Part shown: piece after piece, positions 32,998 to 46,849 of the stretch
Layout of the letters: every line of letters begins with the position of its first letter
Position numbering within the stretch: the stretch's first letter is position 1
Translations under genes and position numbers: made by a program
Source: Homalodisca vitripennis
Taxonomy: Eukaryota > Arthropoda > Insecta > Hemiptera > Cicadellidae
Reading direction: 5' to 3'
DNA length: 64,000 nucleotides
NCBI RefSeq assembly: GCF_021130785.1
Contig: NC_060208.1
Coordinates: forward strand, 56,118,501 to 56,182,500
Notes under the pieces: model-generated
The model's database searches: none
The model's input: the letters and a program-made list of their open reading frames with translations, nothing else
What the model was told of the DNA's origin: nothing

Positions 32998-33290
32998 TCA
33001 TTGATCAATAATCGCTATTCCTTGATCTGATACTTTCCAAGAATAGTGTCCGATGACTTCCCTCGGAAGATCCTTACGTAAATACACCTGTCTCGCTGTC
33101 CTTGGTCCACGCCCACCATTGATCGGAGAACGCCCGCCACGAGGAAGACTCGTGCCTGAGAATCGTGAGCTCTTCTCGAAGGTCGTGGTCATTTCCGCCG
33201 ATCGTGCCTTCCACCGGCTAGGAGGAACTCTATTTTCCCGTCTCTTGATGAAATTTCACCTGTCACCTCTTGGTCCATCTCTGAACACTA
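32998..33290 (-). other. Unidentified coding-like region
   Basis: GC-richer than its flanks and open in two overlapping minus-strand frames. One frame contains EVIGHYSWKVSDQGIAIIDQ before its stop; another begins MDQEVTGEISSRDGK and, with a one-base shift, continues as an acidic, Trp-rich peptide up to a possible GTAAGG donor. None is recognised. It may be a broken transposon gene or an exon. Confidence 0.25.
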
Positions 33291-35275
33291 GATGATGGAA
33301 TACCACCAAAAGCCGTATATACAGCTCTAACTGCCAATAGAGATTTTCATTAGTATTCATAGCCAATTTTGCGTGCGAAAATGCCATTCCTGAATTTGCG
33401 ATAATAAGCTTAGGAAATAACCAGTATGTGACCTAGGACAACCTTCAGAACATGCATTTAAAGCGATTGAACATTCCATTTTCATTTTAGACTCTGCAAG
33501 ACCTTTCAATTTGGAATTAAGTTTAATATTTAAGAGAGTGTTGAGTTTTATTAATGTATAAATTAATTTTCATAACGGGCCATATAGATAATTACATATA
33601 CATTATTAATATGATATTATTTAAAGAGCTTTCTACTGATGGCTATGACTAGGAAGAGTCACATGAAAACTATTGTCAAGTGGAAGTTCGTATACGCAAA
33701 GATATAGTTGCGTCAAAAACTAATGTAACATTGATTTTAGTTTTTTGCTGACATCCATTGTAAGTAAATATTCCCAAACAGTCCGGAATGATGAGTTCAG
33801 GAATTTTATCTTCATAAACATTTTCCGGCTTCCAAGTGGTTATGTTGCAGAAATACACTGTGGTCCCTTCCGCAGTTTCTCTGCCCTTCCTGGAAGCCAC
33901 AACCATTATCTCTCTTACTGAAAATATTCCACCAAGTTTACCAGAAGGTCAACTCGAATCACTTAAATAGTCACAAATTCATCATGCAATCAAACAACTA
34001 CAAACAAAACAGAACACATCCTTGGCAACGTGGATTTAAAGATGATACGCGACACAATCGGATCCGTTTACCGATGTAACCGTTAACCGTAACCAAGGTT
34101 GCAGTTTGGTCGCCCTTGAGGTTTGTGGTCAAGCTGTTGGTTGCATTAGCGGTCCCACGAGTATAACCTTGACTTCTGTTGTACTTCCACTGTCGTTTAC
34201 AGGTCTTTTCCATTTAAGGACAACATCCTGTCGGCGAGGTCCTGCCCCTTTTTGAAACGTTTTGAAAAACGACGTCATTTGTGGTCCTGTTATATTGTTG
34301 ATAGTAGGAACAAAGCCAATAATGAAATATCAATATTTCGCAAGGACAATATTTCGCACACTTTATGCAAATTTTTAAACAATTACAAGTTATCACATTC
34401 AAAACAACTTAAAACAATATAAAATCACTCAATCATTGTCCAACTGACTTCCCTTATTTATGAATCACCCAATCCATCGTTACTTCTTACTCAGCAAATT
34501 TCTTCTAAACAAAACCGAGTATTCTGAAAAAAACGACCAGAGTTAACAAATGAATCTTATCTACAAGAAATTCTGAACACAATTGTCTCGAAGAGTGTAG
34601 AGGATGGTCGAGTAGGAGTGACACAGGAAACGGCCTGGAGGGGTCCGTAGGCGGAAAGAATGCTATGATTGTAAGGTAATGAATGACCAGTAGGATTGCT
34701 TCCAGAGTAGGCTGAAGGAGGCGATCCACGTGTTTTGGACGTAGACATGAAGTTGTTTTTGAGTAATATATTATTATAAATATTTCTTAAGGTTGACACT
34801 ATATCCCATATTAATGTTAATCAGATTGTCATTTTAGTTCAGAAGTATTTTTGTGAGTTCTGAACTTTTGTCCCGTATGCTTAGGACATTTAGAACAGAC
34901 CATATTAATCAAATAACAACTTTAAAGAAGGTATCCAGAAAACCGTAGTAATATGATTGTTGATAACAGCCGTATCGTCTGGTAGATTAAGTATAAGAAC
35001 GTAACTGACTCAATGAAACTTTCTAAATTGATTTTCAAATTAGGGTCTCGTACACCAGATTGATTTCTTAGCAGAACCTTTTCTGATCTTTAGGTTCTTC
35101 AGAGTAGATATAACTATATTTTGATACCTGCAAATGTTATACGTTATTTCACATTGGCCTTATTGGTCCTGGTGTAAACATGGAAATCAGCTCCCTTTCC
35201 GTTCTGATTGAATTAAAAATCTGTTTAAGTATCCTTCAACTACGTAAATTGTTTATTAAGACAATTCAACTAAAG

Positions 35276-35316
35276 TAAAAAAAAAAATAAAATAAAATAA
35301 AAAAAAAAAAAAAAAA
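35276..35316. repeat. A-rich simple sequence
   Basis: Poly-A with scattered T (AAATAAAATAAAA type). Could be a retroposon tail, but no body could be assigned. Confidence 0.8.
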
Positions 35317-38300
35317 TACTAGTGTAACATGGCTTTTTATCCTCTAATTCATGTAAGAACTGAAGACTTCTGTTCGGTAGAAATGGAACATTATTGATAT
35401 TGACTGGTTCCAAGAGTGTTGCGTTTTCTGAACCAATGCAACAAAGCTAAATGTAGTTTGGAGGTAAGCTAGTAAGTTTTTAAAACAAGTCTCGTAATTG
35501 TGAGTTTCTACTATGTTCCCAAATATGGGATATAAATATTCTAGTGGAATGTTTCCAAATAAGGGTAGTTTACAATGGTAGCTCTCGGTCGGAGATAAGA
35601 AGTAGCTACTAAGTAGTAGAATTCTTAGTTACTGAGCGCAACGTGTCTGCTAGGTTTCTCATGTCTGAATAATGAAACAAACACAACATGTCGAGATGAT
35701 TCTAGATCTCTTTTGCTGCAGGAGTGCTTTGAGAAAACTTTGTTTCAATTACTTGCAAGGATACTGTTTACTAATCGTAGTATATAACTTAAGTAAGCAT
35801 GTCGACTTCACATTCATTATTGCTCTTTGTGATCTTGAGTTTCCATTCAGAGAACATAAATTTGAGTTCACAATTTTAGTAAAAAATATTAAAAGAAAAT
35901 TGCATTTTAATAATATAATTTTATTTCTATTTTATTTGATATCGCATTTCTCACACAAATTCCAAATTTAATCCACTTTAAATTTTGAATCCTAACTTCT
36001 CTAAAAATACGTTTGTGGCAGCTATTTTAAGGGAAATCTCGACAATATTTTTAATATGGTTTTCAGTTTGAAAATCGTTTATAATTAAATAGTGTTCCAA
36101 GAACCTTTTCACATTTTTGACAGCCATATCTTATAGAAATGAATAACAATTGGTCAGCATGTTTAGCCTAAAAAACAGTACAAATTGTCTCCATATATAA
36201 AAAACTATTAAGTAATTATTAATTGATTGTATGATATCTTTGGATTCTTAAAAACATAACCGATGGCCGCATTGGAAGGAAAAATTCCCAATAATAAAAG
36301 TCCTTTTTTCAACGACTCGCGTTATCCTTGTACACGTAATTTATCCCTAAATTATAATTCCCATATAAATAGACAGAAATCTAACCGAAAATGATAGTTA
36401 CAAGCGAAATACTAATTGAAAGCCGAACATGTCAGATAGGACAGCCGCGCATAACGAATGCTCTGACTGATTACATGGAACGTCTGCGCGCGCGTGTGGC
36501 TGACAACAATGACATATTGTATGTACTGTAGTGTGTGGGCCCACGCCTTGTGGGCAATTAGCCCCAGACCTACCCGACAGCGGGCTTTCATTAACAAGGC
36601 TTTGTGGTTTATGACGTTAGCGTTGAGGTTAAATAAAATAAATGTATGATATTAAAGCAATTTTTTATTTATTTTCTTACACTCATGGGCGTCTGAGAAA
36701 CGTTATGAATATACTCACTGGTATAAATATTTTGATTATCCCATTAAATAAAACAAAATATGATCTTAAGAAAATGTCAGGTGTTGATAATTTTTTAGTA
36801 TTCTTACTTTTAATCATTTGCATTAATAGAAAATTGTAATAAACAGTGTAAAGTGTGGATAAGAATCTCCTTATTTCAAAATGATTTATTGCTTGAACGG
36901 CTTATAATGTCAAATAAGTTTATCGTCCTTTCAGCATCTTCCAATGTTACCTGATGAGACTATAAAATCGCAGTTATTTTTACATTTTTTACTCAAAAAG
37001 AGAAACAACAAATCTTTTTGTAAAGCTAGCATGTAAAACACCTGAGAGAACCACCACAATGGCTGCAATCACTAAATTCTAATCATTAGTATAGTTCTGA
37101 AATATTATTCAGTTCTGTTTATGTAAGATTTGGTAAACAAAACTCGAGTTTTATAGTTCTTTAAATGAATTATTGGTGTTAGATTAGAAATACAACTAAG
37201 TGTTTGCCACATTCAATGTGACACATATTTATTTTTTATTTTAAATACATCACACGCGAGGAACCATATTGGGCATGTTGCAGAGTTGGAACTGGTGTTG
37301 CTAATACATTGTCGGGACATAACAAACTGGTACAGATTGTATGTGGCACAATCAACATAATCGCACCTTTGATTGTCTATTACTGTTGAAGAACACATAT
37401 TGACTAACTTATTACAGACTGAAACTATTATGTGGCATTCAGGTCAACCGTAACTCCAAATTACCTCAAATGACTTTATATCGGTCAATGGTAAAAGCTA
37501 TTATCCCAGAGTTTACTTGTTAGTAATTTTAAGTAGTTGAATTCAGAACACAGATTAGAACTGTGGGATATATTTTAGATTTATATTAAATAAATATTAA
37601 ACATCGGATGTTCTCGTGTATCAGTAAACAAATCTAATTCTAAATATATTCTTTATTTTTGCCAATGCGCTGTTAGATTCCCGTTTTTATACCTTCAAGG
37701 ATCTTTCCACCTATCCTTGTCACCATCATCATTACCTGTTAGAGTTTTGGGTTACAAGTCAACAAGAATTTGTTAATCCTCTTCAATTTACTATAAGAAA
37801 AAATACTACATACTTATTCCTAACAGTTCCAAGAGGCTTATTTTGTAGCCGTTTGGTTTCAAAGTCCTTTCTTTTCGTAACTATGTAAGCTTCACACTCT
37901 CAGATTTTTGGTGATTTCTATAAATTCTCTAAAACAATTGCCTAGTTTTTTTAAGTAATTACGCCAAGAAAACGGTTTATAGTTTATCTATTAACATACA
38001 ATTTTAGTAATGGTATCGCTGGATAATACGCAAAATATACTACTAAAGGCAATTACAAATACACAGAATCAAGCTTAAAGTGTCTACAACACAATACCGC
38101 ATGTGATCTCCGATGATGCAAGGTCCTCTATATATGGCAGCGCCTTGCTGTCAGCAGGGCCCTGCCAAACCTGGTCTGGCCAAGCATACCGGCATCACGG
38201 GGCGTCCAGACAACTCTAGTGCCATCTCCCTACAGTTATAAAATATTTAACCTCACTCAAATATGTACCTTCATATTACCTGTCGAGTCAGAAGATTGCT

Positions 38301-39113
38301 TAACTTTAGATCTTTGACACGCAAATGTGATTAAATTTAGCAGCCCTTTAAGCAATAGGTGAAAAATGTCCGATTTAAGTCCCATAGGAACACAAGTAGT
38401 TTGTGTTAGGACACATAAGTCGGTTGAAGAGCCACCCATTAGGCTTAAAGAAAATAAATGAGTAGTTTGGTTACACTAGTAGTTTTCAGACAAAACCTAA
38501 GAACTTGAACTTTATTAAAATTGAGTGAGGACATACTGATTAAAACTTAGCCTATACGCACTTTATCGTATAACTTTATGCCGTATTACTTTACGTATGC
38601 TTACTGACAAAATAAAAATTACGTCTTCTTATACATGTGTGTGTATTAAAAAGGGCGGAGCTAGGATTAGCTATAGCTTAATCAATCAACTACCAATGTA
38701 ACAAAATAGTGGTCAGTGTAGCACTTCATCGCGCACTGATAAATATTTTATTATTTCATGATAACTCGTTCAAGTTATTTTCTTCCTAATCAATCCTGCT
38801 GTTTGTCTTATTAACTAAATTTGGGAACTATTGTTTTGCTAAATTCTATTAACATGTTTGGTTTTATATCTCTGTTTTGCTGCGAGATTATCCTAGTATT
38901 ATCCATTGTGGTGGTGCTTACATATCAAATACTTCATGAACACATAGTAGTACATATGCCATTCACTGAAAGTTCCTTCATGACAACTCATGTTTTGCGG
39001 TATCCAATGCGGTGTTCGGGGCCAATCAAATGAATCACAGAGCAGGATTTTATTGACGGCCTTGAACTAGTTTGTGGCGCCTGAGGATGTGGTCGCACCT
39101 GTATAGCAACGTT

Positions 39114-39171
39114 CTCTCTCTCTCTCTCTCTCTCTCTCCGTCCCTCTCATGGTGCAATGTCTCACATGCCC

Positions 39172-39213
<42 letters not shown>
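39114..39213. repeat. (CT)n microsatellite in two blocks
   Basis: Two CT runs separated by about 40 bp of non-repeat DNA. The Ser/Leu-rich frame over it is a repeat product. Confidence 0.9.
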
Positions 39214-39216
<3 letters not shown>

Positions 39217-41562
39217 TACGGGTGACTTATGACTCTACGTGCACAGTCCTCCCACCCCACAACCAGGAACCTTGAGTGTAGACGTGGACTCATCAGTTTT
39301 CCAGTAATTGGTTTACCTCTCTTGCACCACATTAATGGCACCCAGTGCCGGTTTATATGGCGGGTTCACAGCTCGGATCCAACATCCATCTTTGGGGAAT
39401 TTTGGTCAAGGATGCAGGCCGATGCAGACAGCCGGTGGAATCCTGATTTATGGAGAGCGACCCAAGGAGCAAGGTCGGTGGTTTCAGCAACGTCTGTATG
39501 GGTGCAATGAGATCGTATAAACTGAAAGTACAAATTACACAATTTTCCTATAGTACAAATTACGTATAAGCTATCCGCTATATGATCTTTTCGTAACACT
39601 CCCACATTATCATCTTTATAATGTTCACCTATATTATCTTCTTTGTGTTTATTATTGACGATGGATGATTGGAAACTATAAAAAGGTTTTCAGACATTTA
39701 CTATAGTTATATATGTAAAAAATAGAACACTGCGGTTCTAGGATTGACATCTATTTTTTTATTCAAGTGCCAAATAAACCTTAAAGCATAAGTTTAAGCT
39801 TACACAAAGATTTTGTAATTAAGTACTGCGTGATACAAATCAAATTTTATAACAGAACAAGTTGATGAACACCATAATAAGAGAATACATTCCATACAAA
39901 CGTATTGTACTATTTTTTTGTAAAATATAAAGATGGCGAATGATTCAATATTCTTTATCATCTTATTATTAATCAAATTCAGTAATAATTAGAAAAGATT
40001 CTGCGAATAAACTATATTTTTGTTTAAATATTATAACAAGTGTTACACCAGACACACATATTGACAATATTTAAAACCAATTTTGACAAGATTCTTTGAA
40101 GAGGAGACATTTTAAGGGAATACCTCGTCCTTAAAAGATAACTTAGGCTTCAGTGCCATATACAACAGTACACTTCTTAATAATAAATAAGGATGCAAGG
40201 ACTTTAAACACAACCTTCCTTTCACGCAGCGATTTCACCATCCGCAACTATAAACAATTACAGTGACACTGGAACATAATAGGTCCATTTAAATATAATG
40301 AGAAACAGCTCACAACTAATTTGAAACTGTTTCCAATCAATTATTCCGTTATTACACACTTAGGTGTGGTCCGCCTTCACCATTAGTCCACCACCGCAGT
40401 AATGTAATTGCTAGTAATCGATTCTTGCAACTCCGTTTTCAATGGTTCCATTCAAATTTCTCCCTTGCGCAACGTGATAAGGTCACCAATCCCATTACTA
40501 GAGGATCTGAGATGCCCTTTGCATGGAAGTTGACCGGACGTCATAACACTACTGAAGTTTTCACTTGTTAGCCTGGGAGGTGGACCTTCGTGGAGATTGA
40601 GTGGATTTGTCAGATAAACATTGAAACTACCAGTCAACCATCTCTAATACTTTTTCATAATTCGAAACTCCCTTGGAAGTTTAAGTAAATAACCAAATGA
40701 ATTTTTATTTAATCTTTCTCAATTATAAACTACATAAATATTTACGTTTTGAACACGTGTCTGTGTGTTTATTAATATACGTTGTTTTTTACCTTTAAAA
40801 TGGGTAAACGAGTAGTTAGCATATCATATCATCAAACCAGGGGACTCAAATTTACTCTCATTGTGACACGCTAACACGCCTAGACATTGTGGCAACGTGT
40901 TAGAGCTTCAGATAGTCAGAAATCTAAAATAACTAGTAGATATCTAGATAATAGAAAGTTATATAATATGTACATGAGTCAATTAAAGTATTTCGTACAG
41001 TATAGGTCTTTACATATGTTGAACAAGAAAATTGTGTTTCTTTCTACTTTGCCTATGGACGATAGTTAAGTACCTTGCAGAAGTGTATCTTTTTAAGGCG
41101 TCTCTTTTTCAGTTGGTTGAAGGTTTATACTATTTATTTCTTGATGGCTTTATCAAGAGTATTTGTTATTAAAAAAACTGTCAAAGTAATCTCCATACAC
41201 CATGCATTATCAAAATCACCACATTTAATCACATAGATTTACTAATATAAATTCTTTGCTAAAGTCCGATTTAAAAAATAACAATAGTAAAATGAGTGAA
41301 ATGTCAATAAAATAAGGTCAGTTTAGTTTTTTAAGAGGTCAAAATAGTATTGACGAGCTTTAAATTTACATGGCGTTTTGTGGCAAGTGCCAGGAAATAC
41401 GACCTCTGGTTTTCAGTGAGCAATGGAGGGAATCAAAACATGAGAGTTCGTGTTGGTCCAATTTCAGTATCGACATTTTAAATTCCCCATGTTTTTGCTC
41501 TTCTTTACTCTCTGTTTGTTGATGGTAGGAAACCATACAAGGAGGAATAAAATACCAAATAT

Positions 41563-41844
41563 TTGTCTCTTGGCGAACTTAGAAATAGTTATTTTATAAG
41601 AAACGCAAAAAAGAACTTCTTCGCAGATAAACTGGCAGACTGTAAGGATCCAAGAGCTTTTTGGAGGTGTCTGAAGCAAAGCGATATTGTTGGTAAAAAG
41701 AATAATAATCTCCCCCCAAAAGCATTTAAGGTCAGTGAAATGAATGAGTACTTTGTAAATATGGGATCATTCTATCAAGTGAACGAAGATCTGATAAGTT
41801 CATACAACCAAGAGATATACAAATGGCGAAAAAAAGAGTTTTGA
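41563..41844 (+). pseudogene. LINE ORF2, segment before the reverse transcriptase
   Basis: The frame contains LRNSYFIRNAKKNFFADKLA, then ADCKDPRAFWRCLKQ and NEYFVNMG. R-N-x-Y-F...N/D-P-x-x-W-R/K-x-L and the N-x-Y/F-x-x-I/M motif are typical of the linker between endonuclease and reverse transcriptase in jockey-type ORF2 proteins. It ends at a premature TGA at 41842-41844, and the next 200 bp contain further stops before the reverse transcriptase motifs begin. Confidence 0.75.
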
Positions 41845-42049
41845 ATTCAAAGAAAGTATCAGAGTATGAAGTAAGATCGGTAATAAATGAAAATAACCTC
41901 TAGAGCCGTTGGAGTGGACAAGTTTAAGCATTGCAATGATAAAAGCCGTCAGTCCATATGCCATCGAAGCTATAAACTCACTTAATGATATACGTCATTG
42001 AAAAAAAGGTGAGTTCCCACAGTCATGGAAAAAAAGTATAGTTCATCCA

Positions 42050-43455
42050 TTGTCTAAAAAACATAATCCCTCAAATGTCAGTGAACTAAGACCAATTTCA
42101 GTCTTGCCAGCAATGTCCAAGGTACTCGAAAAATTAGCAATTCGCCAGATTGTTGAATACCTTAATTATGAAAATTTGCTTCCAAAATTGCAATCAGGGT
42201 TCAGAAAGAACCACAGCACTTGCACTGCATTGCTGAATATGTTTGCAGATGTTTTTGGGTCGAGGGACGGCCGGCAGGGTGTAGCTCTATAATCATGCTT
42301 GATTATTCGCAGGCATTTGATTCCATAAGCCATAGTTTGCTCCTTGCGAAATTGAAGCACTTCGGCTTCCATGAGAGTGCAAATTGTCTGGTTCAAGTCT
42401 TACTTGGAAAAAAGACTGCAGGTGACGAAGCTGGGTACCGATATCTCACCTCCCCTTGAGAAATTAAGGGGAGTGCCGCAGGGGAGCTGTCTGGGGCCCA
42501 TTTTGTTCACCCCTTTACACTGCAGATCTGTCCAACTGTGTAAGTCACTGCAAGGTGCATGCCTATGCTGATGACTGTCAATTGCATTTTTCTTATGAGT
42601 CAGATTCCATTAACCAAGTTTTCGCAGGGGTAAACTCTGATCTGGAGAGAATAGATGATTGGTCACGGAAGCATGGTCTCAAGTTGAACGCTGAAAAATG
42701 CATGATTCTTCATATTGCCCCGCCAACTGTCTGTCAAAAAATCCTGCTTGGAGATATGCACGTTAAACTTGGTGACAAAATGTTGATGGTGAGTGATACT
42801 GTCAAGACTTTGGGAGTGGTGCTTGACAGGGGCCTCACATTCTCAGATCACATCACTCATGTTTCCCAGTTGGCTTTAGGAAGGCTGCGAGGTCTGTACA
42901 GGTACCGATCAATACTGCCAGAATCTGCTAAGCTGCAGCTGGTCCAGTCATTAGTTTTGTCAGTGCTCTATTACTGTTTTCCTGCATACGGCAACAGCTT
43001 TACCAGGGAGGAAATGTCCCGATTGCAGAGGCTGCAGAACACCGCAGTGCGCTTCGTTTACAACATTCGTAGACGGGAGCGTATATCTGCCTATCGTGAG
43101 GCTGCCGGTCTTTTGCCAACTGATGCCGTGTGTAGGATGCAGACTTGCAACCTCATCCACCGGGTCTTGGTACAGCAGGAGCCTCAGTACCTGGTGGAAA
43201 GACTCGTTGCTCGTGGGGGGGTGGGCTCTGCGAAGCACCCGGCAGGATGCGCTACTCCATTTTCCAAAGGTCAGACTAGAGGTGGGTAGAAAAGGGTTTT
43301 CTTATTTTGGCCCTACTCTTTATAATGACCTCCCTTGGGACCTCAAACAAATGGGCATCCTAGCATTTAAGTCTAGAGTAAAAATCTCATTTTATGAATA
43401 CGTCTTAATTATATTTTTTGTTACCATTTATGTGCACCATGAAAATAATGTGTAG
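42050..43455 (+). pseudogene. LINE reverse transcriptase and C-terminal region, frameshifted
   Basis: Motifs in order: SELRPISVLPAMSKVLEKLA (42050-42292 frame), LDYSQAFDSISHSLLLAKL (motif A, next frame), LRGVPQGSCLGPILF (motif B, again another frame), YADDCQLHF (catalytic YADD, frame of 42555-43289), LKLNAEKCMI and LGVVLDRGLTFSDHI. Past about 43230 the frame slips once more at a G7 run and continues as VGRKGFSYFGPTLYNDLPW to a stop at 43453-43455. At least four frameshifts make it inactive, although the YADD catalytic residues themselves survive. The YADD box and the C-terminal W/FGP-x-LWN-x-LP motif fit the jockey/CR1 assemblage; the exact clade is not settled. Confidence 0.85.
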
Positions 43456-45296
43456 TTTTTAATTTTTAAGTTTGACTTGAGTTACTCTGTAAAAACAGTT
43501 TGTACACTGAGAGACGCTTGAAATAAAGGCATTTTTATTATTATTTATTTATTATAGTGAGTAACAATTTTTTGATTCTTTAATAATATTGCGAGTTGAT
43601 CAGTTCGATTCCCCGAGTCAAAGGAGTGTGCTAAGTCTGTAAAAATTGACGTCAGTATGACCGACTCCCGAGCCTTTTTTTAGTCTACTTATTTAATTAT
43701 AATGTTCATTGTAATTTTCCGACCATCCATAGGTAAACCGTCACAAAAAATAATGAACAAGTGCAAAACATGAGCTTTGTCCTATTATATAAGAGTTAAA
43801 TGCTTGGAGGCTTGGGTGATTTTTAATCGCACCAAATGCATGCATGATGTACGCCCTGCATCCATATTGCTCGGTCGTTTACAATTAGATCACTGGCTTA
43901 TGAATTTTGGTTTATAGTAGGATGATATGTCCGTATAGGCATTAATAAGTTCCTACAATTCTTTTGTAAAGCTAATGAAAAACGAAGAATCCACTAATCA
44001 TAATCTGAGTTAAGTTATGATATTCCAACTATTACAATCTATGCATTTTTATGCATTACAACAAATCATCATTTTTCATATAACAAATAAGAAGTATTCT
44101 TATTGTTGTGGATAACTCGCAAAAACATATGTACTTACAAAACTTACTACAAATTTGAAATGCTTGCTTCTTCCATTTTCTTTTCGTAAAGAGGAATCGG
44201 CTTCTCCGTCATGCTCTGTATACTCACTCGCCCAACTTCTATTTACTATAACCGATTGTTCTCTGTAAATACAGTAATTAAGCAAGGCTAATTTTAATTG
44301 AATTTGAAATGTATCTGTCTTAAGGTAGACGATAACTAAATAAAAACATCCAATGGAACTCATTTCAAAAATTACACCTGTATTTGATGCTTGCTCAATG
44401 CTCATGTTCGATTCAGCACACAAGAACAGGGTCAAGAATTAAAACTACTATCGAAAGTGAAGAATGTTGGGCAAGGACTGGAACGGAAGAACGACCAAAG
44501 AGGCTCTGAGTTCGAAAGTCATCAGTCCAGATCATTAGACCGTTCCTCCAAGGGAAACGTGATTATGGTTCAACTATCACCCAGCACGTGCAGTTCTCGG
44601 ATGTCCATGAGGAACAACCAGTTACCAAAGGCGTGAGTCACATGCTTGAAAGATTCCAAACGAAAAGATCAAAGGTGGTAGTAGAAGTGTGAACTAGTTC
44701 TATCACAGTTATTTAGATCTCTCACTAAAAGAATCAGCACAGTGTTTGAGAACCAACATCCACAATTACAATTTGTTAGAACGGATGAGAGAACTATTGT
44801 ACTTGATACAATCGTAGTAAGTACTTGTGATCTGTATTCCATCCCACAAGCAAAACGGTTCGGATGTCCATGAGTCTTTCAGTTTGTTGTTGCAGACTCC
44901 TCCTCTAAATAATTGAATAATTTAAGAAAACCGAAAAGCCTTCTTTCTACCCATCGTAATGATTATGAGCTGGTAAAGGATTGTAACAAAAAGAATGGTA
45001 GTACTAAACAAGAGCAAAACCATAATTTGATCCCACTCTTAATCCTATCCGAGACCAAAGTAATCTTTTCGTCAGCTGTCACACTCGGCTACCGGCTCTA
45101 CAGGTGAATTGTAGATATATGTTCTGTAAAGATTAGTCCATTCTCTTGTATGAAATAAATGTCTATTTACAATTGCCAGACTGCTTTCCTTCAAGGGAAA
45201 GAACATATATAACTGTTAATAAGTAATTAAGATATAGTGTGAATATTTTTAAAGTAATTTAGGATAGGCCATATGTTCGTTTTCCAGCAAATTATT

Positions 45297-45298
<2 letters not shown>

Positions 45299-45352
<54 letters not shown>
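45299..45352. repeat. (TA)n microsatellite
   Basis: Uninterrupted alternating TA. Confidence 0.95.
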
Positions 45353-45355
<3 letters not shown>

Positions 45356-45584
45356 GAAACATTCATTTAGGATTTTTCCAAACCTTTATCAACTTTGATT
45401 GTTATCAACATTGGATGTTTACCAGTTTCTATTTACCGAGTTAAAGGATTTGCAGTTTTCAAAGTATAAGACTATTCAACACATCCAGGTTGCTTTACTC
45501 CTGTGGATCAGCATAGTAAATATGAATATGTGCTGTAGAGCGTAGATATCATTAAAAGCCAAAATCAGTAAAGCTGATTCTACA

Positions 45585-45910
45585 AACTCTTCCGCTCGGC
45601 TTTGTCTCCCATCAGCCTAATCACCAGTAAATAGCCTTGCTCAACAAGCCTTCGGTGCTGAAAGTCCTCAAGACTTCTTGGAAAAGGATCAGCAACATTA
45701 CGCATGTCGGAGTTCGTGCGAGGCTCGCGGCGAAAGGCAAGAATGCCGAGGAGCGACGGCTGTCTGCACACCACGGCGGTTACAAAACTGGTGCAGTGAG
45801 TCATGGCTCTTAGGCAACTCCGCCCACGCGCTGACCGGATGGCGGTGTCGGTGGCGGGTGACGGATGATCATGTCGGCGAACCAGTCCGGCCCCGGAGTG
45901 GACTGCCAGG
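45585..45910. other. GC-rich island with short open frames
   Basis: About 220 bp of GC- and CpG-rich DNA (for example CGAGGCTCGCGGCGAAAGGC) in AT-rich surroundings. A 74-codon minus-strand frame with an ATG and a 106-codon plus-strand frame overlap here; neither product is recognised. It could be an exon, a CpG-rich regulatory element or a transposon piece. Confidence 0.25.
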
Positions 45911-46849
45911 CGCTATGACCTTTTCGATACGACCAGAGAAAGTAAATTATACTTGGTATCGACACATCGTTCCCCTTTCATATCAGAACAAATCCTAAGT
46001 ACCTTGGAAAGGTGAAATATGGAGATTTTATCTGACGAATTTAACCCTATGTAAGACGAAATTAGTTAACCCAGAAATAATTAATTAAGAAGATAAGTTT
46101 TATATTTCCTGTTTCATAATAGTGCATGCAAAAAACTGAGGAAAGTTTCTAGGACTGGTTTCGAGTTCGTCATTAATCTATCGTGACAGTTAGCACATTC
46201 CCTTCCTCTAAGAAACGCAGATCACCTGAATGTCGCTGGAGAAACTTGATGTCTTCCGCTAGCAATCTATCAAATGTGTGACTGCGATGATACCTCTCGA
46301 CCTGTGAGTGATTGATTTGTCGCAAATTGTGTTTGGAACTAAATTAAAAAGGTTCAAAATATATCCTTTTGAAATAACTTGTGTTACAATTTTTTTCTTG
46401 GGAAAATACGAAAATACGCAGAAGCTTACTGGAGGGTTAGCTAGACTTATTCATCTAAATAAAAACATCTAAGACTTAGGACTTTTCAGTAAACTTGACA
46501 TCTGAAACGCTTTGAACAATAAAAATGGTACAATTATGCTGTGGGCAACATATTTAAAGTTATTGAGTTATTTATAAAAGAATATTGGTTTTAACCGTCA
46601 AAATTATTTAAAATTCATAACATAAAAAAATTAAACAAAACAACATTGACACGTTTTCTCTTTTTCAAATGTAATTTATGTTGTTTTCCGTTTACACGTA
46701 GTTTTCTTATTGCCATCAATTGTGTATAGCCCGGTTAATACGGTAGTTTTACGTCCCATAAATAATGAATTGTAAACATTAAACATAATTTTATTGCCAG
46801 TGAACATAATTTTGATATTATTACGTACGTTAACTGGAAACATTACCAA

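Larger units (their letters stand above)
41563..43550 (+). mobile_element. 5'-truncated jockey-group LINE (non-LTR retrotransposon)
   Basis: Starts within the linker before the reverse transcriptase, contains all fingers/palm motifs and the C-terminal region in shifting frames, and ends with an AATAAA (43521) and a TTATTTATTTATTA-like tail. The 5' part with ORF1 and the apurinic endonuclease is missing, as is usual for LINE copies. Its coding sequence is clearly richer in GC than its flanks. The exact 5' boundary and target duplication could not be fixed. Confidence 0.85.

Noticed and set aside
39229..39605. Overlapping frames on both strands next to the CT microsatellite
   Set aside because: Three frames are open at once in a moderately GC-rich segment; none has a recognisable domain or splice support.
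43600..43620. AGTTCGATTCCCCGAG, similar to a tRNA T-arm/B box
   Set aside because: No A box, acceptor stem or cloverleaf could be found around it.
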